This document shows, in pieces, positions 1 through 13,854 of a stretch of DNA of 64,000 bases (position 1 is the stretch's first letter; the number at the start of each line of letters is the position of its first letter). The stretch covers positions 5,747,501-5,811,500 of the forward strand of contig JAPFFF010000004.1 in the NCBI GenBank assembly GCA_039105265.1, read 5' to 3'. The translations under genes were made by a program, and so were the position numbers. This DNA is from Tritrichomonas musculus (lineage: Eukaryota; Parabasalia; Tritrichomonadida; Tritrichomonadidae). The notes under the pieces were generated by a model, which worked only from the letters and a program-made list of their open reading frames with translations, was not told where the DNA came from and ran no database searches.

Positions 1-3000
1 ATATTAAGCCTTAATCTTTATTGATTTTATTTGTTTTTGAAATCGTTTATAATTATCTTATAAAAATGTTTGAGATGTGTGTTTTATTTAACTCTGTTCA
101 TTTGGGAGAAACATTAGAATAAGAATAATTGATATTAAGCTTTAATCTTTATTGATTTTATTTGTTTTTGAAATTGTTTATAATTATCTTATAAAAGTGT
201 TTGAGATGTGTGTTTTATTTAACTCTGTTTATTTAGGAGAAACATTAGAATAAGAATAATTGATATTACGCTTTAATTTTGTTGCTTTTAGTTATTTTTG
301 AAATCGTTTATAATTATCTTATAAAAGTGTTTGAGATGTGTGTTTTATTTAACTCTGTTTATTCGGGAGAAACATTAGAATAAGAATAATTGAGATAACG
401 CTTTAATTTTGTTGCTTTTATTTGTTTTTGAAATCGTTTATAATTATCTTATAAAAGTGTTTGAGATGTGTGTTTTATTTAACTCTGTTCATTTGGGAGA
501 AACATTAGAATAAGAATAATTGATATTACGCTTTAATTTTGTTGCTTTTAGTTATTTTTGAAATTGTTTATAATTATCTTATAAAAATGTTTGAGATGTG
601 TGTTTTATTTAACTCTGTTTATTCGGGAGAAACATTAGAATAAGAATAATTGATATTAAGCTTTAATCTTTATTGATTTTATTTGTTTTTTAAAATCGTT
701 TATAATTATCTTATAAAAGTGTTTGAGATGTGTGTTTTATTTAACTCTGTTTATTCGGGAGAAACATTAGAATAAGAATAATTGATATTAAGCTTTAATC
801 TTTATTGATTTTATTTGTTTTTGAAATCGTTTATAATTATCTTATAAAAGTGTTTGAGATGTGTGTTTTATTTAACTCTGTTTATTCGGGAGAAACATTA
901 GAATAAGAATAATTGATATTAAGCTTTAATCTTTATTGATTTTATTTGTTTTTTAAAATCGTTTATAATTATCTTATAAAAATGTTTGAGATGTGTGTTT
1001 TATTTAACTCTGTTTATTCGGGAGAAACATTAGAATAAGAATAATTGAGATAACGCTTTAATTTTGTTGCTTTTAGTTATTTTTGAAATTGTTTATAATT
1101 ATCTTATAAAATTGTTTGAGATGTGTGTTTTATTTAACTCTGTTCATTTGGGAGAAACATTAGAATAAGAATAATTGATATTGCGCGTTAATTTTGTTGC
1201 TTTTAGTTATTTTTGAAATTGTTTATAATTATCTTATAAAAGTGTTTGAGATGTGTGTTTTATTTAACTCTGTTCATTTGGGAGAAACATTAGAATAAGA
1301 ATAATTGATATTAAGCTTTAATCTTTATTGATTTTATTTGTTTTTTAAAATCGTTTATAATTATCTTATAAAAATGTTTGAGATGTGTGTTTTATTTAAC
1401 TCTGTTCATTTGGGAGAAACATTAGAATAAGAATAATTGATATTAAGCCTTAATCTTTATTGATTTTATTTGTTTTTTAAAATCGTTTATAATTATCTTA
1501 TAAAATTGTTTGAGATGTGTGTTTTATTTAACTCTGTTTATTCGGGAGAAACATTAGAATAAGAATAATTGATATTAAGCTTTAATCTTTATTGATTTTA
1601 TTTGTTTTTGAAATCGTTTATAATTATCTTATAAAAGTGTTTGAGATGTGTGTTTTATTTAACTCTGTTTATTCGGGAGAAACATTAGAATAAGAATAAT
1701 TGATATTAAGCTTTAATCTTTATTGATTTTATTTGTTTTTGAAATCGTTTATAATTATCTTATAAAAGTGTTTGAGATGTGTGTTTTATTTAACTCTGTT
1801 CATTTGGGAGAAACATTAGAATAAGAATAATTGATATTAAGCTTTAATCTTTATTGATTTTATTTGTTTTTTAAAATCGTTTATAATTATCTTATAAAAG
1901 TGCTTGAGATGTGTGTTTTATTTAACTCTGTTCATTCGGGAGAAACATTAGAATAAGAATAATTGATATTAAGCTTTAATCTTTATTGATTTTATTTGTT
2001 TTTGAAATCGTTTATAATTATCTTATAAAAGTGTTTGAGATGTGTGTTTTATTTAACTCTGTTCATTCGGGAGAAACATTAGAATAAGAATAATTGATAT
2101 TAAGCTTTAATCTTTATTGATTTTATTTGTTTTTGAAATCGTTTATAATTATCTTATAAAAGTGTTTGAGATGTGTGTTTTATTTAACTCTGTTTATTTA
2201 GGAGAAACATTAGAATAAGAATAATTGATATTAAGCTTTAATCTTTATTGATTTTATTTGTTTTTGAAATCGTTTATAATTATCTTATAAAAGTGTTTGA
2301 GATGTGTGTTTTATTTAACTCTGTTCATTCGGGAGAAACATTAGAATAAGAATAATTGATATTAAGCTTTAATTTTGTTGCTTTTATTTGTTTTTGAAAT
2401 CGTTTATAATTATCTTATAAAAGTGTTTGAGGTGTGTGTTTTATTTAACTCTGTTCATTCGGGAGAAACATTAGAATAAGAATAATTGATATTACGCTTT
2501 AATTTTGTTGCTTTTATTTGTTTTTGAAATCGTTTATAATTATCTTATAAAAGTGTTTGAGATGTGTGTTTTATTTAACTCTGTTCATTTGGGAGAAACA
2601 TTAGAATAAGAATAATTGATATTAAGCTTTAATCTTTATTGATTTTATTTGTTTTTGAAATCGTTTATAATTATCTTATAAAAGTGTTTGAGATGTGTGT
2701 TTTATTTAACTCTGTTTATTCGGGAGAAACATTAGAATAAGAATAATTGAGATAACGCTTTAATTTTGTTGCTTTTATTTGTTTTTGAAATCGTTTATAA
2801 TTATCTTATAAAAGTGTTTGAGGTGTGTGTTTTATTTAACTCTGTTCATTCGGGAGAAACATTAGAATAAGAATAATTGATATTACGCTTTAATTTTGTT
2901 GCTTTTATTTGTTTTTGAAATCGTTTATAATTATCTTATAAAAGTGTTTGAGATGTGTGTTTTATTTAACTCTGTTCATTTGGGAGAAACATTAGAATAA

Positions 3001-6000
3001 GAATAATTGATATTAAGCTTTAATCTTTATTGATTTTATTTGTTTTTGAAATCGTTTATAATTATCTTATAAAAGTGTTTGAGATGTGTGTTTTATTTAA
3101 CTCTGTTTATTTAGGAGAAACATTAGAATAAGAATAATTGATATTAAGCTTTAATCTTTATTGATTTTATTTGTTTTTGAAATCGTTTATAATTATCTTA
3201 TAAAAGTGTTTGAGATGTGTGTTTTATTTAACTCTGTTCATTCGGGAGAAACATTAGAATAAGAATAATTGATATTACGCTTTAATTTTGTTGCTTTTAT
3301 TTGTTTTTGAAATCGTTTATAATTATCTTATAAAAGTGTTTGAGATGTGTGTTTTATTTAACTCTGTTCATTTGGGAGAAACATTAGAATAAGAATAATT
3401 GATATTAAGCTTTAATCTTTATTGATTTTATTTGTTTTTGAAATCGTTTATAATTATCTTATAAAAGTGTTTGAGATGTGTGTTTTATTTAACTCTGTTC
3501 ATTTGGGAGAAACATTAGAATAAGAATAATTGAGATAACGCTTTAATTTTGTTGCTTTTAGTTATTTTTGAAATCGTTTATAATTATCTTATAAAATTGT
3601 TTGAGATGTGTGTTTTATTTAACTCTGTTCATTTGGGAGAAACATTAGAATAAGAATAATTGATATTGCGCGTTAATTTTGTTGCTTTTAGTTATTTTTG
3701 AAATTGTTTATAATTATCTTATAAAAGTGTTTGAGATGTGTGTTTTATTTAACTCTGTTCATTTGGGAGAAACATTAGAATAAGAATAATTGATATTAAG
3801 CTTTAATCTTTATTGATTTTATTTGTTTTTTAAAATCGTTTATAATTATCTTATAAAAATGTTTGAGATGTGTGTTTTATTTAACTCTGTTCATTTGGGA
3901 GAAACATTAGAATAAGAATAATTGATATTAAGCTTTAATCTTTATTGATTTTATTTGTTTTTGAAATTGTTTATAATTATTTTATAAAAGTGTTTGAGAT
4001 GTGTGTTTTATTTAACTCTGTTTATTTAGGAGAAACATTAGAATAAGAATAATTGATATTAAGCTTTAATCTTTATTGATTTTATTTGTTTTTTAAAATC
4101 GTTTATAATTATCTTATAAAAATGTTTGAGATGTGTGTTTTATTTAACTCTGTTTATTCGGGAGAAACATTAGAATAAGAATAATTGAGATAACGCTTTA
4201 ATTTTGTTGCTTTTAGTTATTTTTGAAATCGTTTATAATTATCTTATAAAAGTGTTTGAGATGTGTGTTTTATTTAACTCTGTTCATTTGGGAGAAACAT
4301 TAGAATAAGAATAATTGATATTACGCTTTAATTTTGTTGCTTTTAGTTATTTTTGAAATTGTTTATAATTATCTTATAAAAATGTTTGAGATGTGTGTTT
4401 TATTTAACTCTGTTCATTTGGGAGAAACATTAGAATAAGAATAATTGATATTAAGCTTTAATCTTTATTGATTTTATTTGTTTTTTAAAATCGTTTATAA
4501 TTATCTTATAAAAGTGTTTGAGATGTGTGTTTTATTTAACTCTGTTTATTCGGGAGAAACATTAGAATAAGAATAATTGATATTAAGCTTTAATCTTTAT
4601 TGATTTTATTTGTTTTTGAAATCGTTTATAATTATCTTATAAAAGTGTTTGAGATGTGTGTTTTATTTAACTCTGTTTATTCGGGAGAAACATTAGAATA
4701 AGAATAATTGATATTAAGCTTTAATCTTTATTGATTTTATTTGTTTTTTAAAATCGTTTATAATTATCTTATAAAAATGTTTGAGATGTGTGTTTTATTT
4801 AACTCTGTTTATTCGGGAGAAACATTAGAATAAGAATAATTGAGATAACGCTTTAATTTTGTTGCTTTTAGTTATTTTTGAAATTGTTTATAATTATCTT
4901 ATAAAATTGTTTGAGATGTGTGTTTTATTTAACTCTGTTCATTTGGGAGAAACATTAGAATAAGAATAATTGATATTGCGCGTTAATTTTGTTGCTTTTA
5001 GTTATTTTTGAAATTGTTTATAATTATCTTATAAAAGTGTTTGAGATGTGTGTTTTATTTAACTCTGTTCATTTGGGAGAAACATTAGAATAAGAATAAT
5101 TGATATTAAGCTTTAATCTTTATTGATTTTATTTGTTTTTTAAAATCGTTTATAATTATCTTATAAAAATGTTTGAGATGTGTGTTTTATTTAACTCTGT
5201 TCATTTGGGAGAAACATTAGAATAAGAATAATTGATATTAAGCCTTAATCTTTATTGATTTTATTTGTTTTTTAAAATCGTTTATAATTATCTTATAAAA
5301 TTGTTTGAGATGTGTGTTTTATTTAACTCTGTTTATTCGGGAGAAACATTAGAATAAGAATAATTGATATTAAGCTTTAATCTTTATTGATTTTATTTGT
5401 TTTTGAAATCGTTTATAATTATCTTATAAAAGTGTTTGAGATGTGTGTTTTATTTAACTCTGTTCATTTGGGAGAAACATTAGAATAAGAATAATTGATA
5501 TTACGCTTTAATCTTTATTGATTTTATTTGTTTTTGAAATCGTTTATAATTATCTTATAAAAGTGTTTGAGATGTGTGTTTTATTTAACTCTGTTCATTT
5601 GGGAGAAACATTAGAATAAGAATAATTGATATTACGCTTTAATCTTTATTGATTTTATTTGTTTTTGAAATCGTTTATAATTATCTTATAAAATTGTTTG
5701 AGATGTGTGTTTTATTTAACTCTGTTTATTCGGGAGAAACATTAGAATAAGAATAATTGATATTAAGCTTTAATCTTTATTGATTTTATTTGTTTTTGAA
5801 ATCGTTTATAATTATCTTATAAAAGTGTTTGAGATGTGTGTTTTATTTAACTCTGTTTATTCGGGAGAAACATTAGAATAAGAATAATTGATATTAAGCT
5901 TTAATTTTGTTGCTTTTATTTGTTTTTGAAATCGTTTATAATTATCTTATAAAAGTGTTTGAGGTGTGTGTTTTATTTAACTCTGTTCATTCGGGAGAAA

Positions 6001-9000
6001 CATTAGAATAAGAATAATTGATATTACGCTTTAATTTTGTTGCTTTTATTTGTTTTTGAAATCGTTTATAATTATCTTATAAAATTGTTTGAGATGTGTG
6101 TTTTATTTAACTCTGTTCATTTGGGAGAAACATTAGAATAAGAATAATTGATATTAAGCTTTAATCTTTATTGATTTTATTTGTTTTTGAAATCGTTTAT
6201 AATTATCTTATAAAAGTGTTTGAGATGTGTGTTTTATTTAACTCTGTTCATTTGGGAGAAACATTAGAATAAGAATAATTGATATTAAGCTTTAATCTTT
6301 ATTGATTTTATTTGTTTTTGAAATTGTTTATAATTATCTTATAAAATTGTTTGAGATGTGTGTTTTATTTAACTCTGTTCATTTGGGAGAAACATTAGAA
6401 TAAGAATAATTGATATTAAGCTTTAATCTTTATTGATTTTATTTGTTTTTGAAATCGTTTATAATTATCTTATAAAATTGTTTGAGATGTGTGTTTTATT
6501 TAACTCTGTTTATTCGGGAGAAACATTAGAATAAGAATAATTGATATTAAGCTTTAATCTTTATTGATTTTATTTGTTTTTGAAATCGTTTATAATTATC
6601 TTATAAAAGTGTTTGAGATGTGTGTTTTATTTAACTCTGTTCATTTGGGAGAAACATTAGAATAAGAATAATTGATATTAAGCTTTAATCTTTATTGATT
6701 TTATTTGTTTTTGAAATCGTTTATAATTATCTTATAAAATTGTTTGAGATGTGTGTTTTATTTAACTCTGTTCATTTGGGAGAAACATTAGAATAAGAAT
6801 AATTGATATTAAGCTTTAATCTTTATTGATTTTATTTGTTTTTGAAATCGTTTATAATTATCTTATAAAAGTGTTTGAGATGTGTGTTTTATTTAACTCT
6901 GTTCATTTGGGAGAAACATTAGAATAAGAATAATTGATATTACGCTTTAATCTTTATTGATTTTATTTGTTTTTGAAATCGTTTATAATTATCTTATAAA
7001 ATTGTTTGAGATGTGTGTTTTATTTAACTCTGTTTATTCGGGAGAAACATTAGAATAAGAATAATTGATATTAAGCTTTAATCTTTATTGATTTTATTTG
7101 TTTTTGAAATCGTTTATAATTATCTTATAAAAGTGTTTGAGATGTGTGTTTTATTTAACTCTGTTTATTCGGGAGAAACATTAGAATAAGAATAATTGAT
7201 ATTAAGCTTTAATTTTGTTGCTTTTATTTGTTTTTGAAATCGTTTATAATTATCTTATAAAAGTGTTTGAGGTGTGTGTTTTATTTAACTCTGTTCATTC
7301 GGGAGAAACATTAGAATAAGAATAATTGATATTACGCTTTAATTTTGTTGCTTTTATTTGTTTTTGAAATCGTTTATAATTATCTTATAAAATTGTTTGA
7401 GATGTGTGTTTTATTTAACTCTGTTCATTTGGGAGAAACATTAGAATAAGAATAATTGATATTAAGCTTTAATCTTTATTGATTTTATTTGTTTTTGAAA
7501 TCGTTTATAATTATCTTATAAAAGTGTTTGAGATGTGTGTTTTATTTAACTCTGTTCATTTGGGAGAAACATTAGAATAAGAATAATTGATATTAAGCTT
7601 TAATCTTTATTGATTTTATTTGTTTTTGAAATTGTTTATAATTATCTTATAAAATTGTTTGAGATGTGTGTTTTATTTAACTCTGTTCATTTGGGAGAAA
7701 CATTAGAATAAGAATAATTGATATTAAGCTTTAATCTTTATTGATTTTATTTGTTTTTGAAATCGTTTATAATTATCTTATAAAATTGTTTGAGATGTGT
7801 GTTTTATTTAACTCTGTTCATTTGGGAGAAACATTAGAATAAGAATAATTGATATTACGCTTTAATCTTTATTGATTTTATTTGTTTTTGAAATCGTTTA
7901 TAATTATCTTATAAAATTGTTTGAGATGTGTGTTTTATTTAACTCTGTTTATTCGGGAGAAACATTAGAATAAGAATAATTGATATTAAGCTTTAATCTT
8001 TATTGATTTTATTTGTTTTTGAAATCGTTTATAATTATCTTATAAAAGTGTTTGAGATGTGTGTTTTATTTAACTCTGTTCATTCGGGAGAAACATTAGA
8101 ATAAGAATAATTGATATTAAGCTTTAATTTTGTTGCTTTTATTTGTTTTTGAAATCGTTTATAATTATCTTATAAAAGTGTTTGAGGTGTGTGTTTTATT
8201 TAACTCTGTTCATTTGGGAGAAACATTAGAATAAGAATAATTGATATTACGCTTTAATTTTGTTGCTTTTATTTGTTTTTGAAATCGTTTATAATTATCT
8301 TATAAAATTGTTTGAGATGTGTGTTTTATTTAACTCTGTTCATTTGGGAGAAACATTAGAATAAGAATAATTGATATTAAGCTTTAATCTTTATTGATTT
8401 TATTTGTTTTTGAAATCGTTTATAATTATCTTATAAAATTGTTTGAGATGTGTGTTTTATTTAACTCTGTTCATTTGGGAGAAACATTAGAATAAGAATA
8501 ATTGAGATAACGCTTTAATTTTGTTGCTTTTATTTGTTTTTTAAAATCGTTTATAATTATCTTATAAAATTGTTTGAGATGTGTGTTTTATTTAACTCTG
8601 TTCATTTGGGAGAAACATTAGAATAAGAATAATTGATATTAAGCTTTAATCTTTATTGATTTTATTTGTTTTTGAAATCGTTTATAATTATCTTATAAAA
8701 GTGTTTGAGATGTGTGTTTTATTTAACTCTGTTCATTTGGGAGAAACATTAGAATAAGAATAATTGATATTAAGCTTTAATCTTTATTGATTTTATTTGT
8801 TTTTGAAATCGTTTATAATTATCTTATAAAAGTGTTTGAGGTGTGTGTTTTATTTAACTCTGTTTATTCGGGAGAAACATTAGAATAAGAATAATTGAGA
8901 TAACGCTTTAATTTTGTTGCTTTTAGTTATTTTTGAAATCGTTTATAATTATCTTATAAAAGTGTTTGAGATGTGTGTTTTATTTAACTCTGTTCATTTG

Positions 9001-10608
9001 GGAGAAACATTAGAATAAGAATAATTGATATTGCGCTTTAATCTTTATTGATTTTATTTGTTTTTGAAATTGTTTATAATTATCTTATAAAAGTGTTTGA
9101 GATGTGTGTTTTATTTAACTCTGTTTATTCGGGAGAAACATTAGAATAAGAATAATTGATATTAAGCTTTAATCTTTATTGATTTTATTTGTTTTTGAAA
9201 TCGTTTATAATTATCTTATAAAAGTGTTTGAGGTGTGTGTTTTATTTAACTCTGTTTATTCGGGAGAAACATTAGAATAAGAATAATTGATATTACGCTT
9301 TAATTTTGTTGCTTTTAGTTATTTTTGAAATTGTTTATAATTATCTTATAAAAGTGTTTGAGATGTGTGTTTTATTTAACTCTGTTCATTTGGGAGAAAC
9401 ATTAGAATAAGAATAATTGAGATAACGCTTTAATTTTGTTGCTTTTAGTTATTTTTGAAATTGTTTATAATTATCTTATAAAAGTGTTTGAGATGTGTGT
9501 TTTATTTAACTCTGTTTATTCGGGAGAAACATTAGAATAAGAATAATTGATATTAAGCTTTAATCTTTATTGATTTTATTTGTTTTTGAAATCGTTTATA
9601 ATTATCTTATAAAAGTGTTTGAGGTGTGTGTTTTATTTAACTCTGTTTATTCGGGAGAAACATTAGAATAAGAATAATTGATATTACGCTTTAATTTTGT
9701 TGCTTTTAGTTATTTTTGAAATCGTTTATAATTATCTTATAAAAGTGTTTGAGATGTGTGTTTTATTTAACTCTGTTTATTCGGGAGAAACATTAGAATA
9801 AGAATAATTGATATTACGCTTTAATCTTTATTGATTTTATTTGTTTTTTAAAATCGTTTATAATTATCTTATAAAAGTGTTTGAGATGTGTGTTTTATTT
9901 AACTCTGTTCATTTGGGAGAAACATTAGAATAAGAATAATTGATATTAAGCTTTAATCTTTATTGATTTTATTTGTTTTTGAAATCGTTTATAATTATCT
10001 TATAAAAATGTTTGAGATGTGTGTTTTATTTAACTCTGTTTATTTAGGAGAAACATTAGAATAAGAATAATTGATATTGCGCTTTAATCTTTATTGATTT
10101 TATTTGTTTTTGAAATCGTTTATAATTATCTTATAAAAGTGTTTGAGATGTGTGTTTTATTTAACTCTGTTTATTCGGGAGAAACATTAGAATAAGAATA
10201 ATTGATATTACGCTTTAATTTTGTTGCTTTTATTTGTTTTTGAAATCGTTTATAATTATCTTATAAAAGTGTTTGAGATGTGTGTTTTATTTAACTCTGT
10301 TCATTTGGGAGAAACATTAGAATAAGAATAATTGATATTAAGCTTTAATCTTTATTGATTTTATTTGTTTTTGAAATTGTTTATAATTATCTTATAAAAA
10401 TGTTTGAGATGTGTGTTTTATTTAACTCTGTTCATTCGGGAGAAACATTAGAATAAGAATAATTGATATTACGCTTTAATTTTGTTGCTTTTAGTTATTT
10501 TTGAAATCGTTTATAATTATCTTATAAAAATGTTTGAGATGTGTGTTTTATTTAACTCTGTTCATTTGGGAGAAACATTAGAATAAGAATAATTGGTATT
10601 GCGCGTTA
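1..10608 (+). repeat. 130-131 bp satellite array, about 81 monomers
   Basis: Head-to-tail monomers run from the window edge to about 10608, where the last monomer breaks off into unique sequence. Each monomer has a constant core (TTTATAATTATCTTATAAAA, then GAGATGTGTG, then AACATTAGAATAAGAATAAT) and a variable segment. The variable segment comes in two main types: CTTTATTGATTTTATTTG, and TTTTGTTGCTTTT followed by ATTTG or AGTTAT. Small variants such as GAGGTGTGTG, GATATTGCGCGTTAAT and GAGATAACG recur together at fixed multiples of the monomer, showing higher-order duplication (see findings). No ORF is kept through the monomers. The left end lies outside the window, so the full array is longer. 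A centromeric or subtelomeric role is possible, but the sequence alone does not show it. Confidence 0.98.
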
Positions 10609-10664
10609 ATATTGAATATTCGTATTTTTTTTGCCTTTATTAAAACAACTTTCGGTTAGAAGTA

Positions 10665-11854
10665 ATGATTGATTTCAAAGAAACCATACCTTTAAAATTT
10701 CCACAGGAGTTAGATAGAGACTCGCAGCAAGATATTCAAATTTATTGTGACGATCAAGAAGATTTTTTAAGTTATTGGAGCGAAAAAATTAATGGTATTG
10801 ATGATTTATGTTCTTCAAATAATTTTTTTAAGGCAATTCAAATAGTTGATCAATTAACAGTTTTTCTTAATGATTATTTCGAAGAAATTGTTGATGAAGA
10901 TTTTCTTTTAAGATGTTTTGAAAATTCTAAATTTGTTCAATTTATTCCAAATTTCCTTTTTTCTGATGATAATAGAACAAAATCCAAAATTTTATTATTT
11001 TTAATTTGTTTTTCTTCTTTATCTGGTGATTTTATAGATATTATTATACATTTTATTCAAAATAAAGATACATTTTCATATTATTTAACGCCAAACAAAA
11101 ATACAGATAAAATAATATCCCATTTTTTTACATTAATTGGCTTATTATCTGAGTATTCTGAATTTTTTACTCAAAATATATTAAACTCAAATTATATTGA
11201 ACTTATTTTGCATTTATTTAAAAATTCAAACAACTTAATTAAATTTCAAATTTTAAATTTTTTAAGTCGAATGACTAGCAATGCATCAGATATTCAGTTT
11301 GATAATTGTAAAGATTTTTTTAAATTTTTAATAAAGGAATTAATCCAATACCTTATTTATTCAATTAAAAACAAACTAAATAATTACATTGAAGAAAAAA
11401 ATTACTTTTATTGATATTGGACATTTTACAAAATCTTTTGCAAATTCGTCAAATCTGTAAACTTTTTGAAGAAGCAAATATCTTTCAATTAATTCTGGAT
11501 ATATTGATTTATTTTGATGAAAGCAAAGAAAATTTTATTGAAATTTTGTTTTCAATAACTAACATTTTAGATACTGGCTTTGTTAGTATTTTATTACCAA
11601 TAAATAGAAAAAAAATATTACTTTTATGTTCGAAAATACAATATTGTTTAGAATATTCCACTTTTTTAGAAAAACTTCATATTATTAGAAATTTAAATTC
11701 AATGATTTCTAAATGTGAAGGCATATTTATTGAAATTTTTCAAGATTTTACTGACCTTCTTATTTTTTTTGTTAATGCTGACACTGATTTTCGTAATGAA
11801 ATTATCGATAGTTTAGAAAAATTAGGATTTACAGATATAGCTTCGCTTGATTAA
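10665..11854 (+). pseudogene. Helical-repeat (ARM/HEAT-like) protein, one frameshift
   Basis: Two reading frames cover one gene: 249 codons from the ATG at 10665, then 147 codons from about 11411 in another frame, overlapping by a few bases. The residues are rich in Leu, Ile, Phe and Asn and form repeated amphipathic helices with no catalytic motif, as in the large uncharacterised ARM/HEAT-like families of trichomonads. The frame changes at a run of seven A near 11395, so it may be a true lesion or a consensus error. If continuous, the product would be about 396 residues. The stop lies in TTAAAAC, which fits the TAAA polyadenylation signal. The gene begins only 57 bp after the satellite array. 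The family call is inference from composition; no specific homologue was recognised. Confidence 0.5.
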
Positions 11855-12125
11855 AACAGATTGGCGTTACATATAAATCACAGTTTATTCTTTCTTATTT
11901 CTTATTTTATATTTATTTAAATAATGCATTTATTGTTAAAAGGTCATTTGTTTTCTTTTTTTATTAGGGGTTTTTTAATACTTTATCTCATTTGCTAGAA
12001 GGGTAGAAAGCCTGAAGTTATCATTAATTTTAATTACAAATTAAGGGAATGAATTTGATAATTTATTTGGCCATGATATTAAATTGATATATCTTGAGTC
12101 TATTATGAATATTCAGTAATATTTG

Positions 12126-12241
12126 TTAATTTTTATTGATTTTATTTGTTTTTGAAATCGTTTATAATTATCTTATAAAAATATTTGAGATATGTGTTTT
12201 ATTTAACTCTGTTTATTTAGGAGAAACATTAGAATAAGAAT
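12126..12241 (+). repeat. Isolated satellite monomer
   Basis: A single diverged copy of the 130-bp satellite in the same orientation as the main array but 1.5 kb beyond it. It retains TTTATAATTATCTTATAAAA and AGGAGAAACATTAGAATAAG, with substitutions such as GATATGTG for GATGTGTG. It starts inside the monomer, after the variable head. Confidence 0.93.
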
Positions 12242-12696
12242 ATTCACTATCATTAGTTTTACTTTGTTGGTTTTTCTTTTCTTTAAAATTCAACATTATA
12301 TTCTTAATATAAACATTCAAGGATTTTCTTCTCAAAAAGTTTTATTTTTGTAATTCAAAAATTTGAAAAGAAGTGTATTTTTTACTTAAATTATTACTAT
12401 TTATACATCATTTTCCCAGCATTCTACACATACCCCTAGCAGGCGTCGAGCGCAGCGGAAAGATGCGATGCGTAGTAACTTGTAAATTCTGTATAAAATA
12501 TAATTCATGGCGCCTACTTTTTGAGATGCATTGAAAAATTAATAAAACTTTATTAAAATAACCTTTAATGAACTAATTTTGGTGTAAACGTATAGATCAT
12601 TTTGAAAGGGTGTTAAAATACTTTTTTCATATACTCATAGAATTTCTTTTAAAAAATATATTATTTTTTCAATACATAAATAAATAAATATATGCT

Positions 12697-12975
12697 AATC
12701 CTTCACATCGATCCTCTACTAAACTTCAATAATTTTCGAATTATCTACAATGATATTCAACTCCCCCACAAAAATCTTCGAATTATCCACGCTAATCTTC
12801 AATTTATCGGAATCAATCTTCAACTGATCTACAATAGTCTTTAATTAACCAGTACGATTCTTCATCTTTCCAACACTAATATTAAATTATCCACGCCAAT
12901 CTTCAAATTATCAACGACATTTTTCAAATTATCCATAGCTTTCTTCAAATTATATGTATCAATCTTCTTCTAAAG
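12697..12975 (-). pseudogene. Decayed 21-bp repeat encoding a VDNLKI-type heptapeptide
   Basis: On the plus strand the unit reads roughly AATCTTCAAATTATCCACG, with a 21-bp step. Read on the minus strand it gives consecutive heptapeptides such as VDQLKID, SDKLKIS, VDNSKIF and VGELNII in one frame, until stops appear. It is therefore a remnant of a low-complexity, probably coiled or solenoid, coding repeat rather than simple satellite DNA. No start codon or flanking domain survives. Confidence 0.5.
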
Positions 12976-13854
12976 CTTCACCAAACTTCACAAATATAAA
13001 AAATATATTTTTATCAAGCTTATAATATTTAAAATATGTTTTTATTATTCTTCTAATATATAAATGATATCGGTAATTATATAATGGAGAATAAAAAAAT
13101 AATATTTAGATTTACTTTTGTGTTTAACTAGTCTGACTGCTAACTATGAAAAAAGAAAAATGACCTCGAGCAAAAATATTAAAAAGTATAAAATGAAATA
13201 ATTAAATAAAATGACTGATACTAAAATATCTATTACAGCATAAAACATGGCACTGATTTAACTCTTTAATAACAAAAAATTAAACTTTATTTAGGTTGTT
13301 TTGTTAAAAAAAATAAGAAGTATATATTATAAAAAAAAAAAAAACGTATATTTTCGCAATCGAACCGGTTTCTTTAATAAAAAGAAAGAATTACAATTGA
13401 GATGATGTTAACTTACCAGTTTTAGAAAACTTTCCCACAAACAAAGAATTCAGAAGATTAACGAAAGACGCTGACTTTTCACATCGTGACCATACGATCA
13501 GATTAAGAGAAAGAATTCTTACTCATGTACTTTCTATATATAGAAAGTAAAAAAGATAAAAATTTGACAAACTCCATTTGATTTATATGACCCTTTCTTC
13601 TTAAAAAATATTATATATAAAATGGACTAGAGTTTCGCAAATTAAAGTATCAAGATAAATGCACTAAATCTTTAAATGTATGATTAAAAAGTCAGGAAAA
13701 CGTCCAAAAGTCCAAAATATTGCGGCATTCTCTTCCATCACGTTGATTTTATATTATTGGGTAAAATGAAACTATTTTTTAAGTAATACTTTTTGGACTT
13801 TTGAATATTTTGAAGGTTTAATCATCACAACTTTATAGACTTATCAAAATTTTA

